Positions 8,857-17,204 are shown, counted from the first letter of the stretch. The stretch: 64,000 nt of DNA from Lentzea albida (GCF_900111005.1 NZ_FOFV01000013.1:1-64000); one strand, 5' to 3'. The notes: generated by a model not told the origin, from the sequence alone. Made by a program: numbers and translations.

Positions 8857-9651
8857 GTGCTCACCGATGAAGCCACGACCTACGCCTCGTGGTTCGCGAC
8901 CCTGTCCGACCCGACCAGGGTCCGCCTGCTCCACCACGTGGCCTCGGCGCCGGCCCCGGTCACCGTGGGAGAGCTGACCACCCTGCTGGGCGTGAGCCAG
9001 TCCACCTGCTCGCACCACGTCCGCAAACTGGCCGAGGTCGGCTTCCTCCAGATCCAGCGCGAGGGCACCACCACCCTCGTCACCGTGAACCCGGCCTGCT
9101 GCACAGGCCTCCCCCACGCAGCGGACGCGGTCATGGGCGCCCTCTCCACAGGCACCCTCCGCCCAGCGGAGGGCGTCGCGATGCGCGCGATGACCGCCGC
9201 CGACTGGCCAGAGGTCCGCCGCATCTACGGCGAGGGCATCGCGTCGGGCAACGCCACCTTCGAGACCGAGGTCCCGTCCCGCAGAACCCTGGAGTCCAAG
9301 TGGCTACCGGACCACCGCTGGATAGCCGAGGTGGACGGCACCGTGGCGGGCTGGGCGGCGGCCACCCCGGTCTCGGCGCGCGAGTGCTACGCGGGCGTGG
9401 CGGAGACGTCGATCTACGTGGCCGACAGCGCGCAGGGCAGGGGCGTGGGCAAAACCCTGCTGCACCACCAGGTCGCGGCCGCGGACGCGGCGGGCCTGTG
9501 GACGCTGCAGGCGGTCATCTTCCCGGAGAACCGGGCCAGCATCGCGCTGCACCACAAGGCGGGGTTCCGCACGGTGGGATTGCGGGAGCGGATCGCGCAG
9601 CACCACGGCAGGTGGCGGGACACCGTCCTTTTGGAACGGCGACGCGCCTAG
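8857..9651 (+). CDS. ArsR-type regulator fused to ArsN1-like GNAT acetyltransferase
   Basis: Two domains are joined in one 264-residue chain. Residues 1-100 form an ArsR winged helix (SWFATLSDPTRVRLLHHV, recognition helix SQSTCSHHVRKLAEVGF). Residues 108-264 form a GNAT domain whose IYGEGIASGNATFETEVP and GRGVGKTLLHHQV match the ArsN1/phosphinothricin acetyltransferase group, which detoxifies amino acids such as arsinothricin or phosphinothricin by N-acetylation. Cysteines at 51 in the recognition helix and 81-82 (NPACCTG) could form an arsenite site. The start is GTG at 8857. No other ars gene lies nearby. The GNAT substrate is inferred from family resemblance only. Confidence 0.8.
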   Translation: MLTDEATTYASWFATLSDPTRVRLLHHVASAPAPVTVGELTTLLGVSQSTCSHHVRKLAEVGFLQIQREGTTTLVTVNPACCTGLPHAADAVMGALSTGTLRPAEGVAMRAMTAADWPEVRRIYGEGIASGNATFETEVPSRRTLESKWLPDHRWIAEVDGTVAGWAAATPVSARECYAGVAETSIYVADSAQGRGVGKTLLHHQVAAADAAGLWTLQAVIFPENRASIALHHKAGFRTVGLRERIAQHHGRWRDTVLLERRRA

Positions 9652-9658
9652 GGCGGGG

Positions 9659-9909
9659 TGGCACGCCTGACGGCCGCGATGCCGCAGGCGAGCCGTCCTG
9701 AGCAAAGAGGTACCGGCGGTGGGGTCCCATCACGAGTCGCGCCACAGCTCTTGCTGCATGCCTGAGGGGGTGTCAACTCGACACGCTTTTCGTCGAGTTG
9801 ACACCCCCTCAGGCATGTGGCCCGCTCTTGGTGCGGCTTGGGATGGGACCCCACCGCCACCGCAACCAAACCAAGCAACCGGCAGCCGCTCTACGCAGCA
9901 GGCGTGCCA
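9659..9909. repeat. nested inverted-repeat element, MITE-like
   Basis: The gap 9652-10029 contains no gene but three concentric inverted repeats. The outer arms are TGGCACGCCTG at 9659-9669 and its complement at 9899-9909. The middle arms are 17 bp, GGCGGTGGGGTCCCATC at 9715-9731 and its complement at 9842-9858. The core has perfect 26-bp arms at 9757-9782 and 9792-9817, with the 9-base loop ACGCTTTTC. The regions between arms are only partly complementary. The element lies between convergent genes, so the core could also end transcription from both sides. No transposase is present. Confidence 0.7.
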
Positions 9910-9952
9910 TCAACCTGCCCCCAGCGCTGGCCCCCATCTCAGATTGCCGGGG

Positions 9953-9971
9953 TCTGGGGCAGAGCCCCAGA
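9953..9971. terminator. G/C hairpin before the convergent thioredoxin/TPR gene
   Basis: TCTGGGGC at 9953-9960 and GCCCCAGA at 9964-9971 form an 8-bp stem with a 3-base loop. Hairpins of the form GGGGTCTGGGGCAGAGCCCC are common between actinomycete genes. Together with the larger palindrome at 9757-9817 it fills the 378-base gap; I see nothing coding there. Confidence 0.5.
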
Positions 9972-10029
9972 GGAAGCACGCAAAGCGACCAGGCCGCCCG
10001 CAACAGGGGTACGCGCCAAAACCGACGCG

Positions 10030-11010
10030 TCAGTACAACGCAGAAGCCAACGCCCGCCGAGCAGCGGCAACCCGAGGATCGTCAGCCGGGAACAGCTCGA
10101 ACAACCCCACCAAATGGGCCCGAACCCGATCCCGGTCCTCCCCGAAAACCCGCCGAACGGTGGAAACCAACCGAGAGAACGCTTCCTCGACCATCTGCCC
10201 GGCAACCTGGGCATCGGCGGCAGCCAACTGAGCGTCGATGTCCTCAGGCGCCCCATCGGCCTTGGCGATCACCGCAGGGTCAACGGCCTCGGCCCGCTCA
10301 GCGAACCGAGCCTGCGCAAGCCCTTCCTTGGCCAACTCGTTCGAAGGCTCAGAAGCGAGAATCTCCGAGTAGAACCCCTGAGCGGCAACGTAGTCCCCCC
10401 GCTCGAAGGCCTCCTCAGCAGCAACGATCCGAGGGTCCTCAGGAATCTCCTCGGGCTCGACCGGACCCCCGGCCCGAGCCTCCCCGGCACGAATCCCGGG
10501 CAACCGGTCCCGCAGAGCGTCCAGCAACCGGGCGATCCACTGCGACAGCTCGGCGTCGGCAATGGGCCCGCCGAAAGCGTCGATGGGCTGACCAGCGGCA
10601 ACGGCCACGGTGGTCGGCACGGACTGCACCCCGAACGCCTGCCCGATCCGCGGCGCGGTCTCCAGATCGACCCGCGCCAGGATCCAGGCGCCGCCGGACG
10701 CCGACGCGTGGCGGGTCAGGGTCGCGGCCAGCTGCTGCGACTCCGGGCTGTACGAGGCGCCCAGCAGCACCACGACGGGCACCTGCAGGGACTGTTCGAC
10801 GACCGCCTGGAAGGAGGCCTCGGTGACGTCCACGATCCACGGCACGGAAGAGCCGTTGTCAGGCGCCGGGGCACCGGCGGGGGCGGGGGACGCCGCGGCG
10901 GTGCGGGCCGCGTCGGCTCGGGCCTTCAGGGCGCCCAGGTCGACGGCGCCCGAGAGCGCGGCGGACAGTGCGGCGGTCTTGCGAGGATCAGGCCTTGTCA
11001 CGTGTTCCAT
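10030..11010 (-). CDS. thioredoxin-fold / tetratricopeptide protein (CnoX/YbbN-like)
   Basis: A 326-residue cytoplasmic protein: a low-complexity N-terminus (about 1-55), a thioredoxin-fold domain (about 60-165, including PVVVLLGASYSPESQQL and QSVPTTVAVAAGQPID) and C-terminal helical repeats (about 195-326). CnoX/YbbN proteins are chaperedoxins or co-chaperones that hold oxidised or unfolded clients for GroEL and DnaK. The position of the CxxC active site is SYSPE, so no redox cysteine pair exists and any role is as a holdase, as in several homologues. ATG at 11010 overlaps the end of the upstream SCO6745-like gene by 13 bases. Confidence 0.85.
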   Translation of the reverse strand: MEHVTRPDPRKTAALSAALSGAVDLGALKARADAARTAAASPAPAGAPAPDNGSSVPWIVDVTEASFQAVVEQSLQVPVVVLLGASYSPESQQLAATLTRHASASGGAWILARVDLETAPRIGQAFGVQSVPTTVAVAAGQPIDAFGGPIADAELSQWIARLLDALRDRLPGIRAGEARAGGPVEPEEIPEDPRIVAAEEAFERGDYVAAQGFYSEILASEPSNELAKEGLAQARFAERAEAVDPAVIAKADGAPEDIDAQLAAADAQVAGQMVEEAFSRLVSTVRRVFGEDRDRVRAHLVGLFELFPADDPRVAAARRALASALY

Positions 11011-11822
11011 CCTGGCACGGCTAGTTCCCGGACCGGGTCCAGGGCCATCGGGTTGACGCGCATCGCCTCGTTGGCCGAGGCGATGCGTAGAGCGAGCGGT
11101 GTCATCAGGTCGATGAACCGCGATGTGCGTTCCTCACCCAACGCCTCCCACGGCGCCCGAGCGGCCTCATCGGTCGCTCGTTCCACCGCGGGGAGGTCGC
11201 CGGGCAGGTCCGCGACTTCTTCCCACTCCTCGACAGTCCAACCACGCGCGGTGCGCATGTATGCCGGGTCGAGGGAATGCTCGCGCGCGTAGAGCGCAAG
11301 CGCTTGGCACGGGCCCACGCCGGCCGCGACCAGCGCTGCCACGTGGCCGTCGCCGCGGGCCTCGCGCAGGATCGTGCAGGCGTGCCACAACGCCAGGTGG
11401 GGCTCGGAGGGCCACGGCAACGCGCGGTTCGCCGCGGCCAGCGGCCGGCCTGCCAACGGGCTCGCCAGAGCGGCCTCACGAGCCAGAGCAGCGGCTTCCG
11501 CGATCTCCGGCGTGTCCACCGAGCCCAGCAACCGGCGCAGAGCTCCGTCGACGCCCTCCAGCCGGGCATCGAGAAAAGCAGAAGGCGACGCCACCTCCCA
11601 CGCGTCCGGCAACGCGCGGTGGACCATGCGCGGCGCGAAGTTGTAGAAGACCGCCGTCACCAGTTCCGGAGACGCGGCGCCCAGGGGTGCGGCGCGCATG
11701 CCGAAGTAGCCCATCCAGCCGCCCTTGCAGCCCAGCGCGTCGGTCGCCGCGCGGGATTCGGGCGTGAAGTACGTGACGTCGTGGTAGGGCTCGAACCTCA
11801 ACCACAGCTGCCTCGCGTCCAC
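10998..11822 (-). CDS. SCO6745 family protein
   Basis: The protein matches by recall a conserved actinobacterial family known only by the Streptomyces coelicolor locus SCO6745 and related to SalK. Visible features are a tyrosine-rich start (LWLRFEPYHDVTYFTPES), YFGMRAAPLGAASPELVTAVFYNF, and a long alpha-helical body with many alanines, including a conserved-looking LWHACTILREARGDGH. There is no signal peptide or membrane segment. I chose the GTG at 11822 (VDARQLWLRFEP), because homologues start close to this motif; an in-frame GTG at 11831 is possible. About 274 residues. It overlaps the downstream thioredoxin/TPR gene, so they are probably co-transcribed. Biochemical function is unknown. Confidence 0.75.
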   Translation of the reverse strand: MDARQLWLRFEPYHDVTYFTPESRAATDALGCKGGWMGYFGMRAAPLGAASPELVTAVFYNFAPRMVHRALPDAWEVASPSAFLDARLEGVDGALRRLLGSVDTPEIAEAAALAREAALASPLAGRPLAAANRALPWPSEPHLALWHACTILREARGDGHVAALVAAGVGPCQALALYAREHSLDPAYMRTARGWTVEEWEEVADLPGDLPAVERATDEAARAPWEALGEERTSRFIDLMTPLALRIASANEAMRVNPMALDPVRELAVPGWNT

Positions 11823-11906
11823 GCCCGACACGCTAACCCAGCCGGAGCCGCCGCACGGGTCCACTCACCGTGGCGGCGTAGAGCGTTCGGCCATCCGAGG
11901 ACGCTC

Positions 11907-12212
11907 TCACGGCGTGTCGGCGAGGTGTTCCTCGATCCGGTCGACCTTGGCCTTGAGCTGACCGGTGTAGCCGGGCCTGATGTCGGCCTTGAGCACGAGG
12001 GACACGCGTGGCGCGGCGGCCTGCACGGCCTCCGTCGCGCGCTTCACGACGTCCATCACCTCGTCCCACTCCCCCTCGACCAACGTGAACATCGCGTTGG
12101 TCTCGTTGGGCAGTCCGGACTCCCGCACGACGCGGACCGCCTCGGCCACGGCCTTCGCGACGCCTCCCGACGAGTCCGAACCGGACGGAGCAACGCTGAA
12201 CGCGACGAGCAC
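11907..12212 (-). CDS. thiamine-binding protein (MTH1187/YkoF type, DUF77)
   Basis: About 101 residues. The start is GTG at 12212, preceded by an AGGAGG site 5 bases upstream, giving VLVAFSVAPSGSD at the N-terminus; the longer frame to 12269 would read through the divergent gene's promoter. The pattern S-VAP-G, VVRESGLPNETNAMFTLVEGEWDEVMDVVKRA is typical of the ferredoxin-like MTH1187/YkoF family, small homotetrameric proteins that bind thiamine or related ligands. It is divergent from the MarR gene, with about 50 bases between starts, and could be a target of it. Confidence 0.85.
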   Translation of the reverse strand: MLVAFSVAPSGSDSSGGVAKAVAEAVRVVRESGLPNETNAMFTLVEGEWDEVMDVVKRATEAVQAAAPRVSLVLKADIRPGYTGQLKAKVDRIEEHLADTP

Positions 12213-12262
12213 ACGAGCCTCCTGCTGATCACGGGTTGTACTGACTGGTAGCTTCGGTGCCC

Positions 12263-12760
12263 ATGACACCGCTGCCGTTCGATCCGATCGCCCGCGCGGC
12301 CGAGCTGTGGGACGACCGGGTGGGGTCGTCCACGTCGATGGCCGCGGTCACGAGCGTCATGCGTGTCCAGCAAATCATCCAGTCCGCCGTGGACGCAGCC
12401 CTCAAGCCGCACGGTCTCACGTTCGCGCGCTACGAGGCGTTGGTGCTCCTCTACTTCTCCCGCAAGGGCGCGCTGCCGATGAGGGTGATGGGCGAGCGCC
12501 TGCAGTTGCACCCGACGAGCGTCACGAACATCGTCGACCGGCTGGAGAGCGACGGCCTCGTCCGCCGCACGCCGCACCCGACCGACCGCCGCACCACGCT
12601 GGTCGAGATCACCGAGGCGGGCCTGCAGCGCCGGGAGAACGCGACCGCGGCCGTCGTCGACGTCAACCTCGGCCTCAAGGGCCTCACCGACCGCCAGACC
12701 GAGCAGCTCACCGACCTGCTCGCGAAGGTGCGCCGGGCGAGCGGCGACTTCGAGGATTAA
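12263..12760 (+). CDS. MarR family transcriptional regulator
   Basis: A 165-residue winged-helix DNA-binding protein. Residues about 45-110 hold the HTH and wing: LTFARYEALVLLYFSRKGALPMR, LQLHPTSVTNIVDRLESDGL and the wing motif RRTPHPTDRRTTLVEIT. Flanking helices form the dimer region. Both GTG at 12257 and ATG at 12263 are possible starts; no clear ribosome site precedes either. MarR proteins usually repress a neighbour and respond to a small ligand. The divergent thiamine-binding gene and the phosphotransferases just downstream are the natural candidate targets, but no operator palindrome is obvious in the very short spacer. Confidence 0.9.
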   Translation: MTPLPFDPIARAAELWDDRVGSSTSMAAVTSVMRVQQIIQSAVDAALKPHGLTFARYEALVLLYFSRKGALPMRVMGERLQLHPTSVTNIVDRLESDGLVRRTPHPTDRRTTLVEITEAGLQRRENATAAVVDVNLGLKGLTDRQTEQLTDLLAKVRRASGDFED

Positions 12761-12802
12761 TTCGGCTGCGCGGCCGGGCCCGCCTGTGGCCTGATGGGGC
12801 GC

Positions 12803-13858
12803 ATGTGGGATCGACCGGACCGTTCTGTCGTCGCGCTCGTCAGCACCCCCGGCGGGTTCACCGGGCGCACCGGGGTGATCCCGGTCGGGACACCCGACTG
12901 GAACCACGTCGAGCCGGTCAACACCGCCCTGCGCGCCCTGCTGGACGTCGAGACGAGCGTCCTGCGCCTGCTCTCGACCGAGGGCGGCAAGGTGCCTTTC
13001 GGCGGCGTCGTCACCTACCACGTCGAGGCGCACGACGAGCCCGACCACGACCTCCTCGAACCCGCTGAGGCGCCGGCACCGGACGCCGAGCACCGGCTGC
13101 CGTGGGCACGACCGGGAGGTCCGTCCGAACTCGTCGCGTGGGCCGACTCGGTGATCACCCGCACCGGCCCGGCCGCGCAGGTCCGCACCTGGAACCTGTC
13201 GAGCGTGCACCGCCTGCCCACCGCGAACGGACCGGTGTGGCTCAAGGCCGTGCCGCCGTTCTTCGCCGACGAGGGCTCGGTGATCAAGATGGTCGCCGCC
13301 CACGACCCGGCGCTCGTGCCCGAGGTGCTGGCCTGGGCACCCGGCCGCGTGCTGATGAGCCAGGCCGAGGGCACCAAGTGCTGGCCGGTCACCGCCGGAC
13401 ACGTCGAGGAGGTCGTGCCGCGCTGGGTCGCCGTCCAGCACGCGCTCGCGGGAGAACCCCAGCTCAGGCCGTCCGCCGTGCCGATGCCGGACTTCGGTCT
13501 GCCCGACACGCTCACCCACGGCGACTTCCACCCCGGCAACTGGCTCGACAGCGGCGTCGTCATCGACTGGTCCGACGCCGTCTGGGGCCACCCGGCGCTC
13601 GACGCGTGCCGGCTCATGGAGTACGCGCAGCCCGAACTGCACGACCTCATCCGTCGCGTGTGGAGCGAGGCGTGGCTGCGGCACCGCCCGGACAGCGAGC
13701 CCCTGAAAGCCCTGGAGATCGCGCCGCGCGCGTCCAGGCTGCACAACGCCGTGAAGTACCAGGAGTTCCTCGACAACATCGAGGAGTCCGAACGGATCTA
13801 CCACGAGGGCGATCCCCAGATCGAGCTCCGCGAAGCGCTGCGGCTGGTGAGCGGGTGA
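12803..13858 (+). CDS. phosphotransferase of the aminoglycoside phosphotransferase superfamily, copy 1
   Basis: About 351 residues. The C-terminal half carries the kinase-like catalytic loop HGDFHPGNW and the metal site VVIDWSDAVWGHPALD, both complete, so the enzyme should be active. The N-terminal 120 residues (RSVVALVSTPGGFTGRTG, VVTYHVEA) form a separate module not found in classical aminoglycoside kinases and of no recognised function. The ATG at 12803 matches the start of the second copy; ATG at 12794 is an alternative. It is followed by a tandem paralogue whose GTG overlaps its stop. The substrate is not evident: an antibiotic, sugar or other hydroxyl compound are all possible. Confidence 0.8.
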   Translation: MWDRPDRSVVALVSTPGGFTGRTGVIPVGTPDWNHVEPVNTALRALLDVETSVLRLLSTEGGKVPFGGVVTYHVEAHDEPDHDLLEPAEAPAPDAEHRLPWARPGGPSELVAWADSVITRTGPAAQVRTWNLSSVHRLPTANGPVWLKAVPPFFADEGSVIKMVAAHDPALVPEVLAWAPGRVLMSQAEGTKCWPVTAGHVEEVVPRWVAVQHALAGEPQLRPSAVPMPDFGLPDTLTHGDFHPGNWLDSGVVIDWSDAVWGHPALDACRLMEYAQPELHDLIRRVWSEAWLRHRPDSEPLKALEIAPRASRLHNAVKYQEFLDNIEESERIYHEGDPQIELREALRLVSG

Positions 13859-14898
13859 GCGAGCGGTCGGTCATCGCCCTGGTCAGCGGCCCGAGCGGGT
13901 TCGCGGGCCGCACGGACGCCCTCCCGGTGAGCTCACCGTGGTGGCCCGACGTCGAGCCCGTCAACGAGGTGCTCGAGGAGCTGCTGGGCGTCCGGACGAG
14001 CGTCCTCAGGCTGGTCTCGGTGCAGGGCGGCGGGCGGCCCGCCGGTGGCGTGGTCACCTACCACGTCGAGGCGCACGGCGAACCCGACCGCACCCACCTG
14101 CACCCGGCGGAGGAACCCGCCGCGGACGCCCCGCACCGGTTGCCCTGGGCACGGCTCGGCGGACCGTCCGAGCTGGTCGCGTGGGCCGACGAGCACGTCG
14201 AACGGACCGGCCCGCCCGTCCAGGTCAAGTCGTGGAACCTGTCGAGCGTGCACCGCCTGCCCACCGCGAACGGCGACGCGTGGCTGAAGACCGTCCCGCC
14301 GTTCTTCGCGGACGAGGGCGAGGTGATCAGGATGGTCGCCGCGCACGACCCGGGCCTGGTGCCGGAGGTGATCGCCTCGGCACCGCGCCGGGTCCTGCTG
14401 GCCGGGGCCGCGGGTCAGGCGTGCTGGGACCCGAGACCGGAGCACGTCGAGGAGGTCGTGCCGCGCTGGGTCGCCGTCCAGCACGCGCTGGCGGGCGAGC
14501 CGCGGCTGAAGCCGTGCGTCGTCCCGATGCCGGACTTCGGGCTGCCGGACACCCTGGTGCACGGCGACTTCCACCCCGGCAACTGGTTCGACAGCGGCGT
14601 CGTCATCGACTGGTCCGACGTCGTCTGGGGCCACCCGGCGCTCGACGCGGGCAGGCTCATCGAGTTCTGCCGGCCCGAGCTGGGCGACCTGATCCGCCGG
14701 GTGTGGAGCGAGGCGTGGCTGCGGCACCGGCCGGACAGCCGCCCGCTCGAAGCCCTCGACACCGCCCGGCGCGCCTCACACCTGCTGCTCGCCGTGCAGT
14801 ACCAGGAGTTCCTGGACAACATCGAGGACTCCGAGCACGTCTACCACCGCGACGACCCGGCGAGGGAGCTCAGAGCTGCTCGGCGGCGGGCTCGCTGA
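13855..14898 (+). CDS. phosphotransferase of the aminoglycoside phosphotransferase superfamily, copy 2
   Basis: A 347-residue tandem duplicate of the preceding gene. GTG at 13855 overlaps the upstream stop (GTGA). Long stretches are identical, for example VEEVVPRWVAVQHALAGEP and WNLSSVHRLPTANG, and the catalytic HGDFHPGNW and VVIDWSDVVWGHPALD are intact. The N-terminal module (VALVSGPSGFAGRTDALPV) is also retained. Differences concentrate before the catalytic loop (LLAGAAGQACWDPRPEH), which may mark a change of substrate. The 3' end overlaps the convergent DUF3817 gene by 29 bases. The substrate is unknown. Confidence 0.8.
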   Translation: MSERSVIALVSGPSGFAGRTDALPVSSPWWPDVEPVNEVLEELLGVRTSVLRLVSVQGGGRPAGGVVTYHVEAHGEPDRTHLHPAEEPAADAPHRLPWARLGGPSELVAWADEHVERTGPPVQVKSWNLSSVHRLPTANGDAWLKTVPPFFADEGEVIRMVAAHDPGLVPEVIASAPRRVLLAGAAGQACWDPRPEHVEEVVPRWVAVQHALAGEPRLKPCVVPMPDFGLPDTLVHGDFHPGNWFDSGVVIDWSDVVWGHPALDAGRLIEFCRPELGDLIRRVWSEAWLRHRPDSRPLEALDTARRASHLLLAVQYQEFLDNIEDSEHVYHRDDPARELRAARRRAR

Positions 14899-15193
14899 GG
14901 CGGCCGGTCTTCGAGGCCCAGCGCTCGAAGAGCACCGTGCCGAACGGCGGGATGCTCGACAGCAGGCCGAGGACGAGCGTGCGCGCGTCCCACTTCAGCG
15001 GCTCCTTCGTCATCAGCGTGACGAGGATGAAGCCGACGAAGACGATGCCGTGGATCGGGCCGAAGATCTTGACGCCGATCTCGTTCTGCACGACGACGTA
15101 CTTGAAGAACATCCCGAGCAGCAGGCCCGCCCAGGAGATCGCCTCGGCGAGGGCGAGGATGCGGAACCGGCCGGTCACGCTGGAGAACGTCAT
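14870..15193 (-). CDS. DUF3817 family integral membrane protein
   Basis: A 107-residue protein with about three membrane segments (ILALAEAISWAGLLLGMFFKY, KIFGPIHGIVFVGFILVTLM, TLVLGLLSSIPPFGTVLFERW). The conserved pattern RILALAEAISWAGLL, G-IHG and SSIPPFGTVLFERW is characteristic of DUF3817, a family widespread in actinobacteria without known function. The ATG at 15193 is clear. Its last 29 bases overlap the convergent phosphotransferase gene. Confidence 0.9.
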   Translation of the reverse strand: MTFSSVTGRFRILALAEAISWAGLLLGMFFKYVVVQNEIGVKIFGPIHGIVFVGFILVTLMTKEPLKWDARTLVLGLLSSIPPFGTVLFERWASKTGRLSEPAAEQL

Positions 15194-15252
15194 GGCTCCC
15201 CATCATGAACCGTGACGGGGAGCACACGACCACCGGGCCTGTCTGGTGTGTC

Positions 15253-16296
15253 CTATTCCTCCCACTTGAAGACGCGGGAGGCGAGGAAGCCGACCACGAG
15301 CGAGAACCCGACGAGGACGGCGGCCGGCACCGCCAGGGCCTCGATCCCCTTGCCGCGCACCAGCACGTCGAGCATGCCGTCGTTCATGTGCCGCAACGGG
15401 AACGCCTTCGACACGGCCTGCAACCACGCGGGCGCCTGGTCGACGGGGAAGAACGTGCCGGACAGGAACGCCATCGGCAGCACCACGATGTTCGCGGCGG
15501 CCGACGCGGCCTCCTCGGTCTTCGCGAACGCGCCGACCAGCATGCCGAGCGCGAAGAACGCGATGGTTCCCAGCAGCAGCAACGGGATCGCGAGCCACCA
15601 CGCCCCGGACAGCCGCAGGCCGAACACGGGCAGCGAGGCGACGCCGATGAAGGTGACGCCCTGCACGAGCGCGACACCGGCGCTGACCAGGATCCGCGAC
15701 GACAGCACGGACGTCGTCGAGATCGGCGCCAGCCGGATGCGGCGCAGCACCTGCTTGCGGCGCCACGACACGAGTGTCAGCGCCGACCCGAACACCGCCG
15801 ACACCGCCACACCCCACGACAGGATGCCCGGCGTCAGGTACTGGATCGGCTTGAGCGTGGCGTCCTCGACCTTCTCCGCGGTGAACGTGAAGGTCGGCGG
15901 CTGCCCGGTCGCGGCGAGGTTCGCCCTGTCCACGAACCCGTTCACGATGCCGACCACCGTCGCGGACCGCACCTGGTCGCTCTGCGCGAACCGCAGGTCG
16001 ATCCGCTGGCCGCGAACGATCAGCGCGGCGGGCAGGTCGCCGTCCTGCACCTTCCGCACAGCGGCGTTCTCGTCGTCGTAGGACTCGAACTCCAGCGCGC
16101 CGCTCTCGCGCAGCGCTGACACGACCGACCCGTCCCCGACCAGCGCGATCTTGGTCCTGTCCTCGCCCGCGTCCCGCAGGAGCAGGCCGAAGATGATCAG
16201 GAACATCAGCGGGAACAGGAACGTGAAGAACAGCGTGGCCTTGTCGCGCACGAAACCCTTGAGCATCGCCACCGAGAGCGTCTTGAACGCGGTCAT
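15253..16296 (-). CDS. ABC-2 type transporter permease
   Basis: The membrane half of an ABC exporter, about 347 residues. One N-terminal segment (ATLFFTFLFPLMFLIIFGLLL), a soluble external domain of about 130 residues, and five C-terminal segments match the ABC-2 permease layout of drug exporters (DrrB/YhgE type). The motif FPLRHMNDGMLDV in the last third is typical of the family. ATG at 16296 overlaps the ATPase stop by 4 bases (ATGA), so the two subunits are translationally coupled. The substrate is not indicated by neighbours. Confidence 0.92.
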   Translation of the reverse strand: MTAFKTLSVAMLKGFVRDKATLFFTFLFPLMFLIIFGLLLRDAGEDRTKIALVGDGSVVSALRESGALEFESYDDENAAVRKVQDGDLPAALIVRGQRIDLRFAQSDQVRSATVVGIVNGFVDRANLAATGQPPTFTFTAEKVEDATLKPIQYLTPGILSWGVAVSAVFGSALTLVSWRRKQVLRRIRLAPISTTSVLSSRILVSAGVALVQGVTFIGVASLPVFGLRLSGAWWLAIPLLLLGTIAFFALGMLVGAFAKTEEAASAAANIVVLPMAFLSGTFFPVDQAPAWLQAVSKAFPLRHMNDGMLDVLVRGKGIEALAVPAAVLVGFSLVVGFLASRVFKWEE

Positions 16297-17204
16297 GCCC
16301 TGTACTCCCGTCCGGTCAGGTCGAGGAACACGTCCTCGAGAGTGGCCGTGCGGACCTGCAGGCCGTCGAGCGCGCCGCGTTCGGCCAGCGCCGACAGCAC
16401 GGGAGCGGGGCGGCGGGTCGAGAGCGTCAGCGACACCTCGTCCTCGTGGGCCTCGTCGACGCCGTCGAGCGCGGAAGCGTCCACAGCGGACAGAAGCCCC
16501 TTCTGCAGCGTCACGTGGGTCGGCGCGTCGAGTCCGCGCACCAGCACCGCGGGCCGGTCGAGTGCGAGGACCCTGCCTTTGTCCATGATCGCGACGCGGT
16601 CGCAGAGGATCTCGGCCTCGTCGAGGTAGTGCGTGGTGTAGACGATGGTCTTGCCGCGTTCCTTGATGGCGCGCAGCACGTCCCAGAGGTTCCGGCGCGC
16701 CTGCGGGTCCAGCGCCGCGGTCGGTTCGTCCAGGAACACGATGTCCGGGTCGTGCACGAGCGCGCACGCGATCGAGAGCCGCTGGCGCTGACCGCCGGAG
16801 AGCTTGTTCTCCTGCTCGTTCGCCTTGTCCGCCAGGCCGACCAGCTCGAGCATGTCCGCGGCCGTGCCGGCGCTCACCCCGTAGAGGGCACCGAACGTCT
16901 GCAGCTGCTCCTTCGCCGTCAGTTTGTCGAAGAAGGACGTCGCCTGGAGCTGAACACCGATGCGCGGCAACAACTTCACGTTGCGCGGCCACGGGCTCTC
17001 ACCGAGCAGCACCACCTCGCCGCTGTCGGGTTCGCGCAGCCCCTCCACGATCTCGAGCGTGGTGGTCTTCCCGGCGCCGTTGGGCCCCAGGATGCCGAAG
17101 AACTCGCCTTCGGCCACGGTGAACGAGACCCCGTCCACCGCCTTCAGCTCGCCGTAGCTCTTGCGGATGTCCCGCACCACGACCGCGGACCGTTCCTCCG
17201 TCAT
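16293..17204 (-). CDS. ABC exporter ATP-binding protein
   Basis: A 303-residue ABC ATPase of the DrrA/CcmA class. All motifs are intact: Walker A GPNGAGKTTTLEI, Q-loop GVQLQATSFFDKLT, signature LSGGQRQRLSIACAL, Walker B IVFLDEPTAALDP and the H-loop YTTHYLDEAE. The C-terminal 80 residues form the usual drug-exporter extension ending in ATLEDVFLDLTG. It is the first gene of a two-gene operon with the permease at 15253 and probably exports a lipid or small metabolite. Confidence 0.95.
   Translation of the reverse strand: MTEERSAVVVRDIRKSYGELKAVDGVSFTVAEGEFFGILGPNGAGKTTTLEIVEGLREPDSGEVVLLGESPWPRNVKLLPRIGVQLQATSFFDKLTAKEQLQTFGALYGVSAGTAADMLELVGLADKANEQENKLSGGQRQRLSIACALVHDPDIVFLDEPTAALDPQARRNLWDVLRAIKERGKTIVYTTHYLDEAEILCDRVAIMDKGRVLALDRPAVLVRGLDAPTHVTLQKGLLSAVDASALDGVDEAHEDEVSLTLSTRRPAPVLSALAERGALDGLQVRTATLEDVFLDLTGREYRA

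Noticed and set aside
9817..11292. 491-codon plus-strand frame over the thioredoxin/TPR gene
   Set aside because: Antisense to a protein with recognisable folds; no start site or family resemblance.
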